13,954 bases of DNA from an uncultured Verrucomicrobiota bacterium (GCA_903863315.1 CAIPBN010000445.1:1-13954), one strand, 5' to 3'; shown: positions 1-7,591, counted from the first letter of the stretch. Numbers and translations: made by a program. The notes: generated from the letters alone by a model not told the origin.

Positions 1-1214
1 AGGGCGAGGCGGTTGAAATCCAGATTATCCGCTGGCAGTGGCACGTTCAGCTCTTCCGCCTTCTTCACTTCGTCGGCCGCCGGGATTTCCTTGGGATCAA
101 ACTTGGCGTCTCCCGGGAAAAAGTTGTCGCCCAGCATGCGGTAGAAGACCTCGCGATTCTCCTGCTCGAAGTTGTGCGTGCCGGGGACAAAGTTGTTGTG
201 CCAGCGCAGCTTTTGTTCGGCGTTGAGCAGCTTGAAGACGGGTTCTGCGGCATCCAGCAGCGGCTGGAGCGCGTGGCCGGTGGCGAAGCAGCATTCATCC
301 TTCGCGTTGTAGGTCAGCAGCGCGCCGCGTGGCGCAAGCATTGCGGTGAGGTGCGTGTAGTCCAGCACGGTGGCCAGATCGCTGGGAGTCTGCTCTGAAT
401 CGCCCAAGTCAGAAAAATTCCGGGCCCGCGTGCGGAAGCTTGAGTAGCCCGCGACCGGATTGGCCAGCGTGACGCGCGGGTCCAGTCCGCTGATGAAAAT
501 CGTCTGCCAGCCGCCACCCGACAAACCGCTGACGGCCACGCGCTTGGGGTCTGCTTCCGGCAGGGCCAGCAGCACATCCAGCGCCCGGGACATCGCGAGG
601 TAGAACGGCGCGATGCCGCTGGTGCCGCACAAGTCCAACTGGTTCATCGCGTAGTGGGCAAACCCCGGCGAACGAAGCTGGCCCATGTTCAGCCACTCGG
701 CATTCAGGGACATGACCCCGCGCTTGGCCAGGTTGATGCAGCGGATCTGTTTGTAAGGCGCGGCCTTGCCCAGCCGGTCGTGGCCATTGACCGCGAGATG
801 CACGGGCACCTTGCCGTTCAGGTTGTCAGGCAGATAGAGCAGGGCAGGGACCCAAAGTCCCGGCAGTGCCTCATAGCGGAGTTTGCGAATCTTGTAGCCC
901 GGACCGCCAGCGACTGTGTCGAACCACTCCACTTTCAGTTTGGCGTCGCGCCAGCCTCGGGCTTCGCCCCGGAAAATGACCTCGTCCAGTGCGGTGCGCC
1001 GGAGTCTGGCGGCTGCGGCTTCCCACTCGGCTGCGGACTTCGCTGACGGCATCAGCGGCACGCGATTTTCGGTGTAGGTCTGCACCTCGGCCAGTGCCAG
1101 ATTGGTCCCGATGATCTCGCGGCCCAGCAGCGGAGTGATGAGGTTGGTCTGGCTGTGGGCGTGCGGGGCGAACTGGCCGAGGAGGCAGATGGCTGCGAGC
1201 CAAGTGGATTTCAT
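1..1214 (-). CDS. Secreted alpha/beta-hydrolase, acetyl xylan esterase-like (partial, C-terminus off left edge)
   Basis: I translated this strand by hand and found an open frame from ATG at 1214 to the window edge with no stop: about 404 residues, C-terminus missing. The start is followed by a typical signal peptide (MKSTWLAAICLLGQFAPHAH, then S-Q at the likely cleavage site), so the enzyme should be exported. The nucleophile elbow GLSGG puts the catalytic serine at residue 232. The candidate acid is Asp306 in the motif YNAKDECC and the candidate base is His347 in PGTHNF. This order and spacing fit acetyl-xylan-esterase-like or prolyl-oligopeptidase-like hydrolases common in Planctomycetes and Verrucomicrobia. 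A role in removing acyl groups from plant or algal polysaccharide is inference. It is divergent from the DUF1501 gene, with 165 bp between the two starts. No clear Shine-Dalgarno sequence precedes the ATG. Confidence 0.8.
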   Translation of the reverse strand, partial: MKSTWLAAICLLGQFAPHAHSQTNLITPLLGREIIGTNLALAEVQTYTENRVPLMPSAKSAAEWEAAAARLRRTALDEVIFRGEARGWRDAKLKVEWFDTVAGGPGYKIRKLRYEALPGLWVPALLYLPDNLNGKVPVHLAVNGHDRLGKAAPYKQIRCINLAKRGVMSLNAEWLNMGQLRSPGFAHYAMNQLDLCGTSGIAPFYLAMSRALDVLLALPEADPKRVAVSGLSGGGWQTIFISGLDPRVTLANPVAGYSSFRTRARNFSDLGDSEQTPSDLATVLDYTHLTAMLAPRGALLTYNAKDECCFATGHALQPLLDAAEPVFKLLNAEQKLRWHNNFVPGTHNFEQENREVFYRMLGDNFFPGDAKFDPKEIPAADEVKKAEELNVPLPADNLDFNRLA

Positions 1215-1379
1215 GGAACGATGATGCAAACCCGCCCGCAAACGCGCAACCACCCGTGCGTCGGTTGAGGTGGCCGTTTAATCGTGAGCGGTTTCCGGGC
1301 TGCCTGCTGGCTGGTGGCCACGACTTCTTGAAACCTCGCCTCTGCAGCTGTCGTCTTTCTGGCAACGATCACAACGAGT
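1215..1379. promoter_or_regulatory. Divergent intergenic region between esterase and DUF1501 genes
   Basis: These 165 bp separate two divergently oriented starts and must hold the promoters for both, unless one gene is leaderless. I see no convincing -35/-10 pair and no strong ribosome binding site on either side. A weak inverted repeat (TGGC, five-base gap, GCCA) lies near 1311-1323. The promoter role is inferred only from gene orientation. Confidence 0.4.
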
Positions 1380-2783
1380 ATGAATCCGCTCGAACACCAA
1401 GCCCAGCTCCCCGACCTCTTCCTCACGCGCCGCCAGTGGCTCGCCCGTTTCGGTATGGGCATGGGCGCGGTGGGTCTCGGGGCCTTGCTTGGTGACGAGG
1501 CGCGTGCCGCCGCCGCCAACGACCTCAACCCGCTCGCGCCCAAGAACCCGCACTTTCCCGCCAAGGCCAAGCGCGTCATCCACATCTTCGCGCAGGGCGC
1601 GCCGTCGCATGTGGACACTTGGGACCCGAAGCCGGCGTTGACGAAGAACGACGGCAAGGCCATCCCCGGCGCAGGCGGCGTGGCGTTTGGCTCGCCGTTC
1701 AAGTTCACCAAGCAAGGCCGGTCCGGGCTGGAGTTCAGCGAGGTTTTCCCCAGCTTGGCGAAGCACGCGGACTCCATGGCCGTAGTGCGCTCCCTCTACA
1801 CGGACATTCCGGCCCACGATGTAGCCACGGTCTTCATGAACACCGGTTCGCTCCGCATCGCCAAGCCCTCGCTTGGCTCGTGGCTGCTCTACGGCCTCGG
1901 CACGGAGAACCAGAACATGCCGGGCTTCGTCTCGCTGCGGCCCGGCGGTGGCGCGCCCGGCGGCGCGCAGAATTACCAGTCCGCCTTTCTCCCCGGCATC
2001 TTCCAAGGCTCCAGCATCAACACGCAGGCGCAGTCGGTGGAGCAGATGATTGAGAACATCCGGAACAATTATCTCGCGCCGAAGGAGCAGCGCCGCCAGC
2101 TCGACCTCGTGCATCAGCTCAACGCGATTCACAGCCAGAACTTGCAGAAGGACGCGCAGCTTGAGGCGCGCATCGAGGCGTTCGAGATGGCTTACAAGAT
2201 GCAGACGGCGGCGACGGACGCGTTCGACATCGCGAAGGAACCGGAGAACGTCCGGTCGCTCTACGGCTCCAGCACGCAGGGCAAGCAGCTCCTCATCGCG
2301 CGGCGGCTAGTGGAGCGCGGCGTGCGCTTCGTGCAGGTCTGGGCCAGCGGCTGGGACCATCACAACGATCTGGAAGACCGCCTGCGGGCGAAGGCCGGCG
2401 AGATTGACGGCCCGGCGGCGGCACTGCTCACGGACTTGAAGCAGCGCGGGATGCTGGACAGCACGCTGGTCATCTGGGGTGGCGAATTTGGCCGCAAGCC
2501 CACGCGCGACAATCGCGGCGCCGACGACCCCGGTCGCGACCACAATAACCGCGCGTTCTCACACTGGCTCGCCGGTGGCGGCATCAAGGGCGGCGTGGCC
2601 TACGGCGCGACGGATGAGTTCGGCGCGCGGGCAGTGGAGAACAAAGTTCACATCCACGACTACCACGCGACTTTGCTGGCGCTGATGGGTTTCGACCACG
2701 AGAAGCTGACGTATCGCTACAACGGCCGGGACTTCCGGCTGACGGACAACTTCGGCCATGTGGTAAAGGAAATCATCGCTTAA
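1380..2783 (+). CDS. DUF1501 family protein with twin-arginine signal
   Basis: 467 residues, normal for DUF1501 (PF07394), a large family related to the alkaline phosphatase/sulfatase fold whose substrate is not established. The N-terminus carries a twin-arginine export signal: R17-R18 in TRRQWLARF, then a Gly/Ala/Leu-rich core and an AxA-type end near residues 41-46. The protein is therefore probably exported folded to the periplasm. Family motifs are in the expected order: PSHVDTWDPKP at residues 75-85, WGGEFGRKP at 366-374, GRDHN at 385-389 and HDYHAT at 426-431, followed by the GRDFRLTD-type C-terminus. The Asp and His residues in these motifs are the likely metal or active-site ligands. 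It precedes the PSCyt1/DUF1549/DUF1553 gene, its usual partner, with a small membrane ORF in between. The stop codon TAA overlaps the start of a 10-nt-period repeat. Confidence 0.93.
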   Translation: MNPLEHQAQLPDLFLTRRQWLARFGMGMGAVGLGALLGDEARAAAANDLNPLAPKNPHFPAKAKRVIHIFAQGAPSHVDTWDPKPALTKNDGKAIPGAGGVAFGSPFKFTKQGRSGLEFSEVFPSLAKHADSMAVVRSLYTDIPAHDVATVFMNTGSLRIAKPSLGSWLLYGLGTENQNMPGFVSLRPGGGAPGGAQNYQSAFLPGIFQGSSINTQAQSVEQMIENIRNNYLAPKEQRRQLDLVHQLNAIHSQNLQKDAQLEARIEAFEMAYKMQTAATDAFDIAKEPENVRSLYGSSTQGKQLLIARRLVERGVRFVQVWASGWDHHNDLEDRLRAKAGEIDGPAAALLTDLKQRGMLDSTLVIWGGEFGRKPTRDNRGADDPGRDHNNRAFSHWLAGGGIKGGVAYGATDEFGARAVENKVHIHDYHATLLALMGFDHEKLTYRYNGRDFRLTDNFGHVVKEIIA

Positions 2784-2811
2784 CCACGAATGGACGCGAA
2801 GGAACACGAAT
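2782..2811 (+). repeat. Dispersed 10-nt-period repeat, copy A
   Basis: Three tandem decamers lie end to end: AACCACGAAT (2782-2791), GGACGCGAAG (2792-2801) and GAACACGAAT (2802-2811). By my alignment 26 of 30 positions match copy C at 7662-7633 on the other strand. The first two bases are part of the TAA stop of the DUF1501 gene, so the element begins exactly at a gene end. ACACGAAT-type intergenic repeats are something I associate with Verrucomicrobia; their function is unknown to me. Confidence 0.75.
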
Positions 2812-2825
2812 CGGGACTCAGCATC

Positions 2826-2954
2826 ATGCCGCGCCAGCAGTCGCGTAATCAGGCACGGCTGGTTTGGGTTTTGGTTGGTATCGGCCTCTTCCTTGTAGCT
2901 TGCGTCATCCTAACCCTCTTCATGACCTTCACCAAAACTGCTCCCGTAGAATGA
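2826..2954 (+). CDS. Small single-pass membrane protein (42 aa) between DUF1501 and PSCyt genes
   Basis: ATG at 2826 opens a 42-codon frame ending in TGA at 2952-2954. The N-terminus is basic and polar (MPRQQSRNQAR, three Arg). A continuous hydrophobic stretch of about 22 residues follows (residues 12-33, rich in Val, Leu, Ile, Phe), and the protein ends with a short polar tail of about nine residues (MTFTKTAPVE at 33-42). That is the layout of a one-helix membrane protein, with the basic end predicted to stay in the cytoplasm. Only four bases separate its stop from the ATG of the cytochrome-like gene, so the two are probably read from one transcript. No strong Shine-Dalgarno is visible; GGGAC lies about 12 bases upstream. 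I recognise no family. A role in anchoring or helping export of the neighbouring proteins is speculation. Confidence 0.6.
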   Translation: MPRQQSRNQARLVWVLVGIGLFLVACVILTLFMTFTKTAPVE

Positions 2955-2958
2955 GCCT

Positions 2959-5544
2959 ATGAAACGCTCTGTTCTCCTTCTCGCCACGATTTGCCTCGGC
3001 CTTGGCGTGGCTGCTGCCGCCGACGCGAAGAAGAAAAAGAAACCGCCGACGCCCGTGCCCACTCCGGCTCCGGCGGTGAAGCCTGCACTACCCGCTGCCA
3101 AGGCTCCGGCAGCGCCTGCCGCTCCCGCCGCCGCGACGGCGTCCGCCACGCTCACCGCGCAGCAGACGGAATTCTTCGAGGGCAAAATCCGCCCGTTGCT
3201 CGCCGCGCACTGCCTCAAATGCCACAGCGCCGCCGAAGGCAAGACCAAGGGCGGTCTCGCGCTCGATACGCGCGAGGGCACGCTCAAAGGTGGCGATTCC
3301 GGTCCTGCGGTGGTCCCCGGCAATCCGGACCAATCCTCGCTCATCCGCGCCGTCCGCTACACCGACTCGAATCTTCAGATGCCGCCCAAGGGCGAGAAAC
3401 TCTCCGACGCGCAAATCGCCGACCTCGTCGCGTGGGTGAAGATGGGCGCGCCCGACCCGCGCACCGGCGCGGCCAAGGGCAAATATGCCGACGCGAGCGC
3501 GAAGAAAACTTGGTGGGCCTTCCAGCCCGTGAAGAAGCAGGAGCCGCCGGCCGTGCAGAACAAGTCCTGGCCTGCGAACCCGGTGGACAACTTCATCCTC
3601 GCCAAGCTGGAGGAGAAGAATCTCAAACCCAGCGCGCCCGCTGACCGCCGCGTGTTGATTCGCCGGCTTTACTTCGACCTCATCGGCTTGCCGCCCACGC
3701 CGGCGGAGGTCGAGGCATTCGTCAACGACAAGTCCTCCACTGCCTACGAGAAGCTCGTGGACAAGCTGCTCGCCTCGCCGCACTACGGCGAGCGCTGGGG
3801 GCGCCACTGGCTCGACGTGGCGCGCTACTCGGACACGGTGGGCGACCCCGCCAGGCGGCGCGAGTCGCCTGCGTATCCATTTGCGTGGACCTACCGGGAT
3901 TACGTGGTGAAGGCGTTCAACGACGACAAGCCTTACGACCAGTTCATCCGCGAGCAGATAGCCGCTGACAAGCTGCCGAACAACAAGGACCGCACCACGC
4001 TTGCCGCGCTGGGTTTCATCACGGTGGGCGACCACTTCGATGGCAATCGCGACGACATCATCAACGACCGCATTGACGTGGTGACGAAGGGATTCAACGG
4101 GCTGACTGTGGCCTGCGCGCGCTGCCACGACCACATGTTCGACCCGATTCCAACGAAGGATTACTACGCGTTGCACGGCATCTTCGCGAGCACCGAGGAG
4201 CCGAAGGATTTGCCCGTCATCGCCACGACAGACAAGGTGAAGTATGCGGAATACCTCAAGGAGAGGGCTGCGCTGGACAAAGCCGAGACCGATCTCATGG
4301 CGCAGGCGAAGGCCGCCAAAGCCAAGGGCGGCAAGCCCGCCAGCAAGAAGGAACTTCAGAAACAGGCGCAGCAGCTCACCGTGCAAGGCGACCGCCTCGA
4401 CATGACGCATCCCGGCGCACCCGCCCGTGCAATGGCTGTGCAGGACTCGGCCCAGCCGAAGGATTCGCCGGTTTACATTCGCGGTGAGAAGGACAACAAA
4501 GGAGACCTCGTCCCGAGGCGCTATCTGGAAATCTTCCGTCCCCCGAACGCAAAGCCTTTCGCCTACGGCAGCGGGCGCTTGGAACTCGCCTATTCCATCG
4601 CGAACAAGAACAACCCAATGACCGCGCGCGTGATGGTGAACCGCGTCTGGCAGCACCACTTCGGCGAGGGCTTCGTGCTGACCCCGGATGACTTCGGCAC
4701 CATGAGCACGCCGCCGAGCCACCCGGAGTTGCTCGACTATCTCAGCACCTATTTCACTGACAACGGTTGGTCGCTGAAGAAGCTGCACAAGCACATACTC
4801 TTGTCCGCGACCTACCAGCAGGCCAGCACGGACAACCCGCGCTACGCGCAGCTCGACCCGTTCAATCGCCTGCTGTGGCGGCAGAACGTGCGCCGGCTGG
4901 AGTTCGAGCCGTTGCGCGACTCCATCCTCGCGATGGCTGGATCGCTCGACACGACGCTCGGTGGCCGCCCGGTGAACCTCGGCGGTGGCAGCAGTAACAG
5001 CGTCGGCAAGGAAAAGGCCAAGACCGGTGGCCTGCGGCCGCAGGGCAGCTACTCCACGCGCCGCACGCTCTACGGCTATATTGACCGCGCGAACGTGGCC
5101 GAGGTGCTGAACCACTTCGACTTCGCACAACCCGAGATGCCCAACGGCAAGCGCTACCAGACGACCGTCCCGCAGCAGGCGCTTTTCCTGATGAACAACC
5201 CGCTGGTCATCGAGCAGGCGCGGAAGATTGTCGAGCGCACCGACTTCAAGGGCGTCGAGGACGACGAGAAGCGCATCGCGTTCCTTTACAGCTTGATTTA
5301 CCAGCGCCCGCCGACTGCGCAGGAAATCCAGCTTGGCCTCGCGTTCTTCGAGGAGGCCCCAGCTACTGGAGCGAGTCTGCCGGCGCAGCAGCCGGCCGCT
5401 CAGGCTGCACCAGTGAGGGTAGCTGCTGCGAAGGGCAAGCTCTCGCTGCCCGCGCGCCCCGCCTTCACCCCGCGTCCGTTGAGCGCCTGGGCGGAATACG
5501 CCCACGCCCTCATTCTAGCCAACGAGTTTACGTTCGTGAATTGA
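2959..5544 (+). CDS. PSCyt1-DUF1549-DUF1553 (planctomycete cytochrome C-like) protein
   Basis: 861 residues, within the family's usual 750-1100. A signal peptide (residues 1-21, ending AAAA-D) is followed by a Lys-rich then Pro/Ala-rich linker (24-62). A PSCyt1 c-type cytochrome domain comes next, with CLKCH at 85-89 and the conserved PGNP and QMPPKGE-like segments. DUF1549 (about 205-410) begins at the SWPANPVDNFI-type motif and contains a second CxxCH, CARCHDH at 386-392. DUF1553 (about 535-810) has the YGSGR, NPMTARVMVNRVWQ-type and TPPSHPELLDYL segments. The C-terminus carries the ILANEFTFVN-type ending seen in the family. These proteins are presumed periplasmic haem proteins partnered with DUF1501 proteins; their reaction is not known. 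A Lys/Ala-rich coiled stretch at about 434-465 separates the two DUFs. ATG 2959 is chosen because the signal peptide starts there. Confidence 0.93.
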   Translation: MKRSVLLLATICLGLGVAAAADAKKKKKPPTPVPTPAPAVKPALPAAKAPAAPAAPAAATASATLTAQQTEFFEGKIRPLLAAHCLKCHSAAEGKTKGGLALDTREGTLKGGDSGPAVVPGNPDQSSLIRAVRYTDSNLQMPPKGEKLSDAQIADLVAWVKMGAPDPRTGAAKGKYADASAKKTWWAFQPVKKQEPPAVQNKSWPANPVDNFILAKLEEKNLKPSAPADRRVLIRRLYFDLIGLPPTPAEVEAFVNDKSSTAYEKLVDKLLASPHYGERWGRHWLDVARYSDTVGDPARRRESPAYPFAWTYRDYVVKAFNDDKPYDQFIREQIAADKLPNNKDRTTLAALGFITVGDHFDGNRDDIINDRIDVVTKGFNGLTVACARCHDHMFDPIPTKDYYALHGIFASTEEPKDLPVIATTDKVKYAEYLKERAALDKAETDLMAQAKAAKAKGGKPASKKELQKQAQQLTVQGDRLDMTHPGAPARAMAVQDSAQPKDSPVYIRGEKDNKGDLVPRRYLEIFRPPNAKPFAYGSGRLELAYSIANKNNPMTARVMVNRVWQHHFGEGFVLTPDDFGTMSTPPSHPELLDYLSTYFTDNGWSLKKLHKHILLSATYQQASTDNPRYAQLDPFNRLLWRQNVRRLEFEPLRDSILAMAGSLDTTLGGRPVNLGGGSSNSVGKEKAKTGGLRPQGSYSTRRTLYGYIDRANVAEVLNHFDFAQPEMPNGKRYQTTVPQQALFLMNNPLVIEQARKIVERTDFKGVEDDEKRIAFLYSLIYQRPPTAQEIQLGLAFFEEAPATGASLPAQQPAAQAAPVRVAAAKGKLSLPARPAFTPRPLSAWAEYAHALILANEFTFVN

Positions 5545-5685
5545 GCGCGCGTCTCGGCGGCTTGTAGCCGCAGTGTTGCGCCTCGGGGTCCAATTGCCGT
5601 TTCGAACTGCCGCTGGCACTGCCAAGGCCACTTTCCGCTCGCCTCCGCCGTTCCTTCTGCAAATCATCCGCTCGCCCCAAAAGCC
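5545..5685 (+). promoter_or_regulatory. Intergenic region with a short GC hairpin
   Basis: Thirteen bases after the stop of the cytochrome-like gene, GCGGCT (5557-5562) and AGCCGC (5566-5571) form a perfect six-base-pair stem with a three-base loop. No T-run follows, so it is a weak terminator candidate at best. The rest of the 141 bp must include the leader of the next gene, but I can identify no promoter boxes. Confidence 0.3.
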
Positions 5686-6468
5686 ATGAGCGATAGCGAC
5701 TATCTCAAATGCGCCTGCTCCCACTGTCAGGGCCATCTTGAGTTTCCCGTCCACGCCGTCGGCATCACCACCACCTGTCCGCACTGTGGTATCGAGACCA
5801 CGCTCGTTGCACCGGCTGGCACGACCATTGCGCCTCCTCCCCCGCCTCCGCCACCCAAGCCTGTCCCCGCGCCTGTCGCAGCCTCGCCCGTTTCAGCAAG
5901 CATGATTCCGGTGGGTGCCGCGCCGACCGGCTCCAAACTCAAAAAGATTCTCAACGTGATTTGGAGCGTGCTCGTCGGCGCGGCGGTGGTTGTCTTTGTC
6001 GGCTTCAAAGCTTGGAAATACTTTAGGCGTGCTGGGGATGTCGTCGAGGCGGTGAAAGGCGAGTCGAAACCGGAGCCGCCCAAGCCAGGCGCCGCATCGC
6101 CCAAAGCCTCACCGGTGCCGATGCCCGCGCCTGTTGCCGTTCCCACGTCGTTAGTCGTGGCGAAGGGCTCGCCCCCATCGCGGAAGTCGGGCGAGGACTT
6201 GCAACTCCTGAGCTTCGAAGTGCACAAGGCCAGTGACGGCAACCTGCAATATATCGTCGGCGTCGTCACCAACCACGCGGCGAAGCAATACTTCAACGTG
6301 AAGCTGACGTTTGACCTCACGCGACAGGGCGGCAAAACCGGTGACACCGCCACCGACACGCTGCGCAACCTGCCGGCCAATGTAGGCTCGACCTTCAAGG
6401 TCAACATCATCGGCACCACGCCCGTCACCGCCGCGACGCTGACGAAACTGGAAGGGGAAAAGGAATGA
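5686..6468 (+). CDS. Zinc ribbon - transmembrane - FxLYD-like protein
   Basis: 260 residues in four parts. An N-terminal zinc ribbon has Cys11-x2-Cys14 and Cys31-x2-Cys34; the spacing and the HLEFP segment resemble zinc ribbons I associate with Verrucomicrobia. A Pro/Ala-rich linker (about 45-80) leads to a basic-flanked transmembrane helix at about 88-107. A second Pro/Ala-rich linker (about 125-160) leads to a C-terminal beta-rich domain (about 172-258). That last domain resembles FxLYD/DUF3426-type domains: a GVVTNHAAKQYFNVKLTFDL-type core, then a Leu-Pro-x-x-x-Gly-Ser-x-Phe segment. With the ribbon inside and the FxLYD-like domain outside, it looks like a membrane sensor or scaffold; this is inference. 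It overlaps the next gene by four bases (ATGA), so the two are translationally coupled. The function is unknown. Confidence 0.8.
   Translation: MSDSDYLKCACSHCQGHLEFPVHAVGITTTCPHCGIETTLVAPAGTTIAPPPPPPPPKPVPAPVAASPVSASMIPVGAAPTGSKLKKILNVIWSVLVGAAVVVFVGFKAWKYFRRAGDVVEAVKGESKPEPPKPGAASPKASPVPMPAPVAVPTSLVVAKGSPPSRKSGEDLQLLSFEVHKASDGNLQYIVGVVTNHAAKQYFNVKLTFDLTRQGGKTGDTATDTLRNLPANVGSTFKVNIIGTTPVTAATLTKLEGEKE
6451..6457 (+). promoter_or_regulatory. Ribosome binding site of the 6465 gene
   Basis: The purine block GAAGGGG lies seven bases before ATG 6465, inside the 3' end of the upstream zinc-ribbon gene. It supports ATG 6465 as the true start and coupled translation of the pair. Confidence 0.6.
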
Positions 6469-7337
6469 AACCCAACACCATCAGCGAACTTGGCCACGCG
6501 GCGCTACGCTTCGTCCTTGCGCTCGGCCTGGCCTGCATCTGGCTTGCCCGCGCCACTGCCGCTGACACGGAATACAAGCTCGTCCGTATTGAGCCGGCCA
6601 GCCAGTCCATCCGCGTCCGGCTCCCGCTCACCGATGTTGCTGGCAAGGTCCGCCCGAAAGAACGCACTCCCGACGGCTATGGCGAACCGCTCGCGCCCAC
6701 CAAGACCGCGCTCGGCGCAAAGCACTACCTCGAATGGCAGATCGGCTACGACACCCGCGAGGCCGACGCGCCAAACGTCGTGAAGGAAATCCAGTTCATC
6801 CGCCGGGGCGAGACGAAGTTCGGGGCGGAGTTGATCAAGTTGCTCGTGGACGCCCTGCGCCTCGGCGTCATCTCGACGAACGATCTGCTCCGCGAGCGCG
6901 ACCGTCTTGCGAAGTTGGCCGAATCCACACTGGAGGAACGCGAAGGCATCACCACCGAGAAGACGCCGCTGGAATCCAAGGGCAGCGCGCTACCTGATGG
7001 CTTCACGCGCTGGACGCAGAGGGTGCCTCAGTTTCTGCGCGAGACGGAGCACGGCTGGATTCAGATTCAGCTCAAGCCGCGCCAGCGCGCCGTCGGCAAC
7101 CAGGCGATGGTCTATGTCTGCATCCCGATGACGCAGGTGCTTGCCACAGATGGCAAACCCCGCGCGCCCGGACCCGCGAAGACGAAGGAAACCGTCTTCT
7201 ACGACTTCACCCGCGCTAACGCTGGGTTCCTCCTCGACATCGTCCGCGCCTTTGCCATCGCCTCGAAGCAGCACAACGAGGACATCGGGCAGATCCTCGG
7301 TAGGATTTTGGAGGGCGGGCCGCCGCGAAAGCTGTGA
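6465..7337 (+). CDS. Secreted protein of unknown function
   Basis: 290 residues. The N-terminus has a signal peptide (hydrophobic FVLALGLACIWLA, probable cut after ATAA near residue 33), so the protein should leave the cytoplasm. The mature part is charged and mixed alpha/beta. A beta-like start is followed by a helical segment with coiled-coil character at about 130-165, including the Leu/Arg/Glu-rich DLLRERDRLAKLAE. A Trp/aromatic-rich block then follows around 181-200, and the C-terminus is a long helix. I recognise no domain and no catalytic motif. The ATGA overlap with the zinc-ribbon/FxLYD gene and the strong GAAGGGG site seven bases upstream make the start firm and suggest the two products act together. 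Convergent with the cluster that ends at 7705. Confidence 0.8.
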   Translation: MKPNTISELGHAALRFVLALGLACIWLARATAADTEYKLVRIEPASQSIRVRLPLTDVAGKVRPKERTPDGYGEPLAPTKTALGAKHYLEWQIGYDTREADAPNVVKEIQFIRRGETKFGAELIKLLVDALRLGVISTNDLLRERDRLAKLAESTLEEREGITTEKTPLESKGSALPDGFTRWTQRVPQFLRETEHGWIQIQLKPRQRAVGNQAMVYVCIPMTQVLATDGKPRAPGPAKTKETVFYDFTRANAGFLLDIVRAFAIASKQHNEDIGQILGRILEGGPPRKL

Positions 7338-7584
7338 CCGACCTGGCTGCCCGTGCCATCATCCCGCCGGTTTTGAGCACGACTCCGCACCGCCAGTTTG
7401 GCCTAGCCCTGCTGCGCGGCTGAGCTGGTGGTGGCCACGATGATCGGCCCTGGGGCACAGCGGCTTCCTGCTGGCCGACTTGAAATCCCCGTGGGCTGTC
7501 CTCGCGGTCTGGGTTGGCGGGATCATTGCGACGCTCGGCGCGTTGAGCTGCGCAGCGCCGGGCCGACGGCTGCCGGAATCGGGG
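7334..7584 (+). pseudogene. Decayed 5' fragment of an APC-family amino acid permease
   Basis: Three short stretches in three different frames read as the N-terminus of an amino acid-polyamine-organocation permease. The first, from 7379, reads TTPHRQFGLAL and ends at TGA 7421. The second, 7428-7448, reads VVATMIG. The third, 7459-7584, reads SGFLLADLKSPWAVLAVW and continues to the GRRLPESG motif. In intact relatives these follow one another directly (VVATMIG, GTGVFTTSGFLL, PESGGEY). At least two frame changes and the loss of about eight bases near 7449-7458 have destroyed the gene. Homology stops at about 7584, just before the repeat at 7592. A GTG at 7334 overlapping the stop of the preceding gene is a possible original start (M-TDLAARAIIPPVLS), but that is uncertain. 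Only about 75 of the 450 or more residues of a permease remain. Confidence 0.7.
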
Positions 7585-7591
7585 TGGGGTA

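Noticed and set aside
1278..2132. 284-residue minus-strand frame
   Set aside because: It is a shadow of the DUF1501 gene that crosses the divergent promoter region. It has no domain and no start signal.
3088..5505. 805-residue open frame on the minus strand
   Set aside because: It lies wholly antisense to the PSCyt1/DUF1549/DUF1553 gene, has Arg/Ala/Val/Leu/Glu-skewed low-information composition and no recognisable domain. In GC-rich genes with strong codon bias, long antisense frames arise passively.
5557..5571. GC hairpin as a rho-independent terminator
   Set aside because: The six-base-pair stem is perfect, but no T-run follows it, so it does not meet the usual criteria. I left it as a weak hairpin note only.
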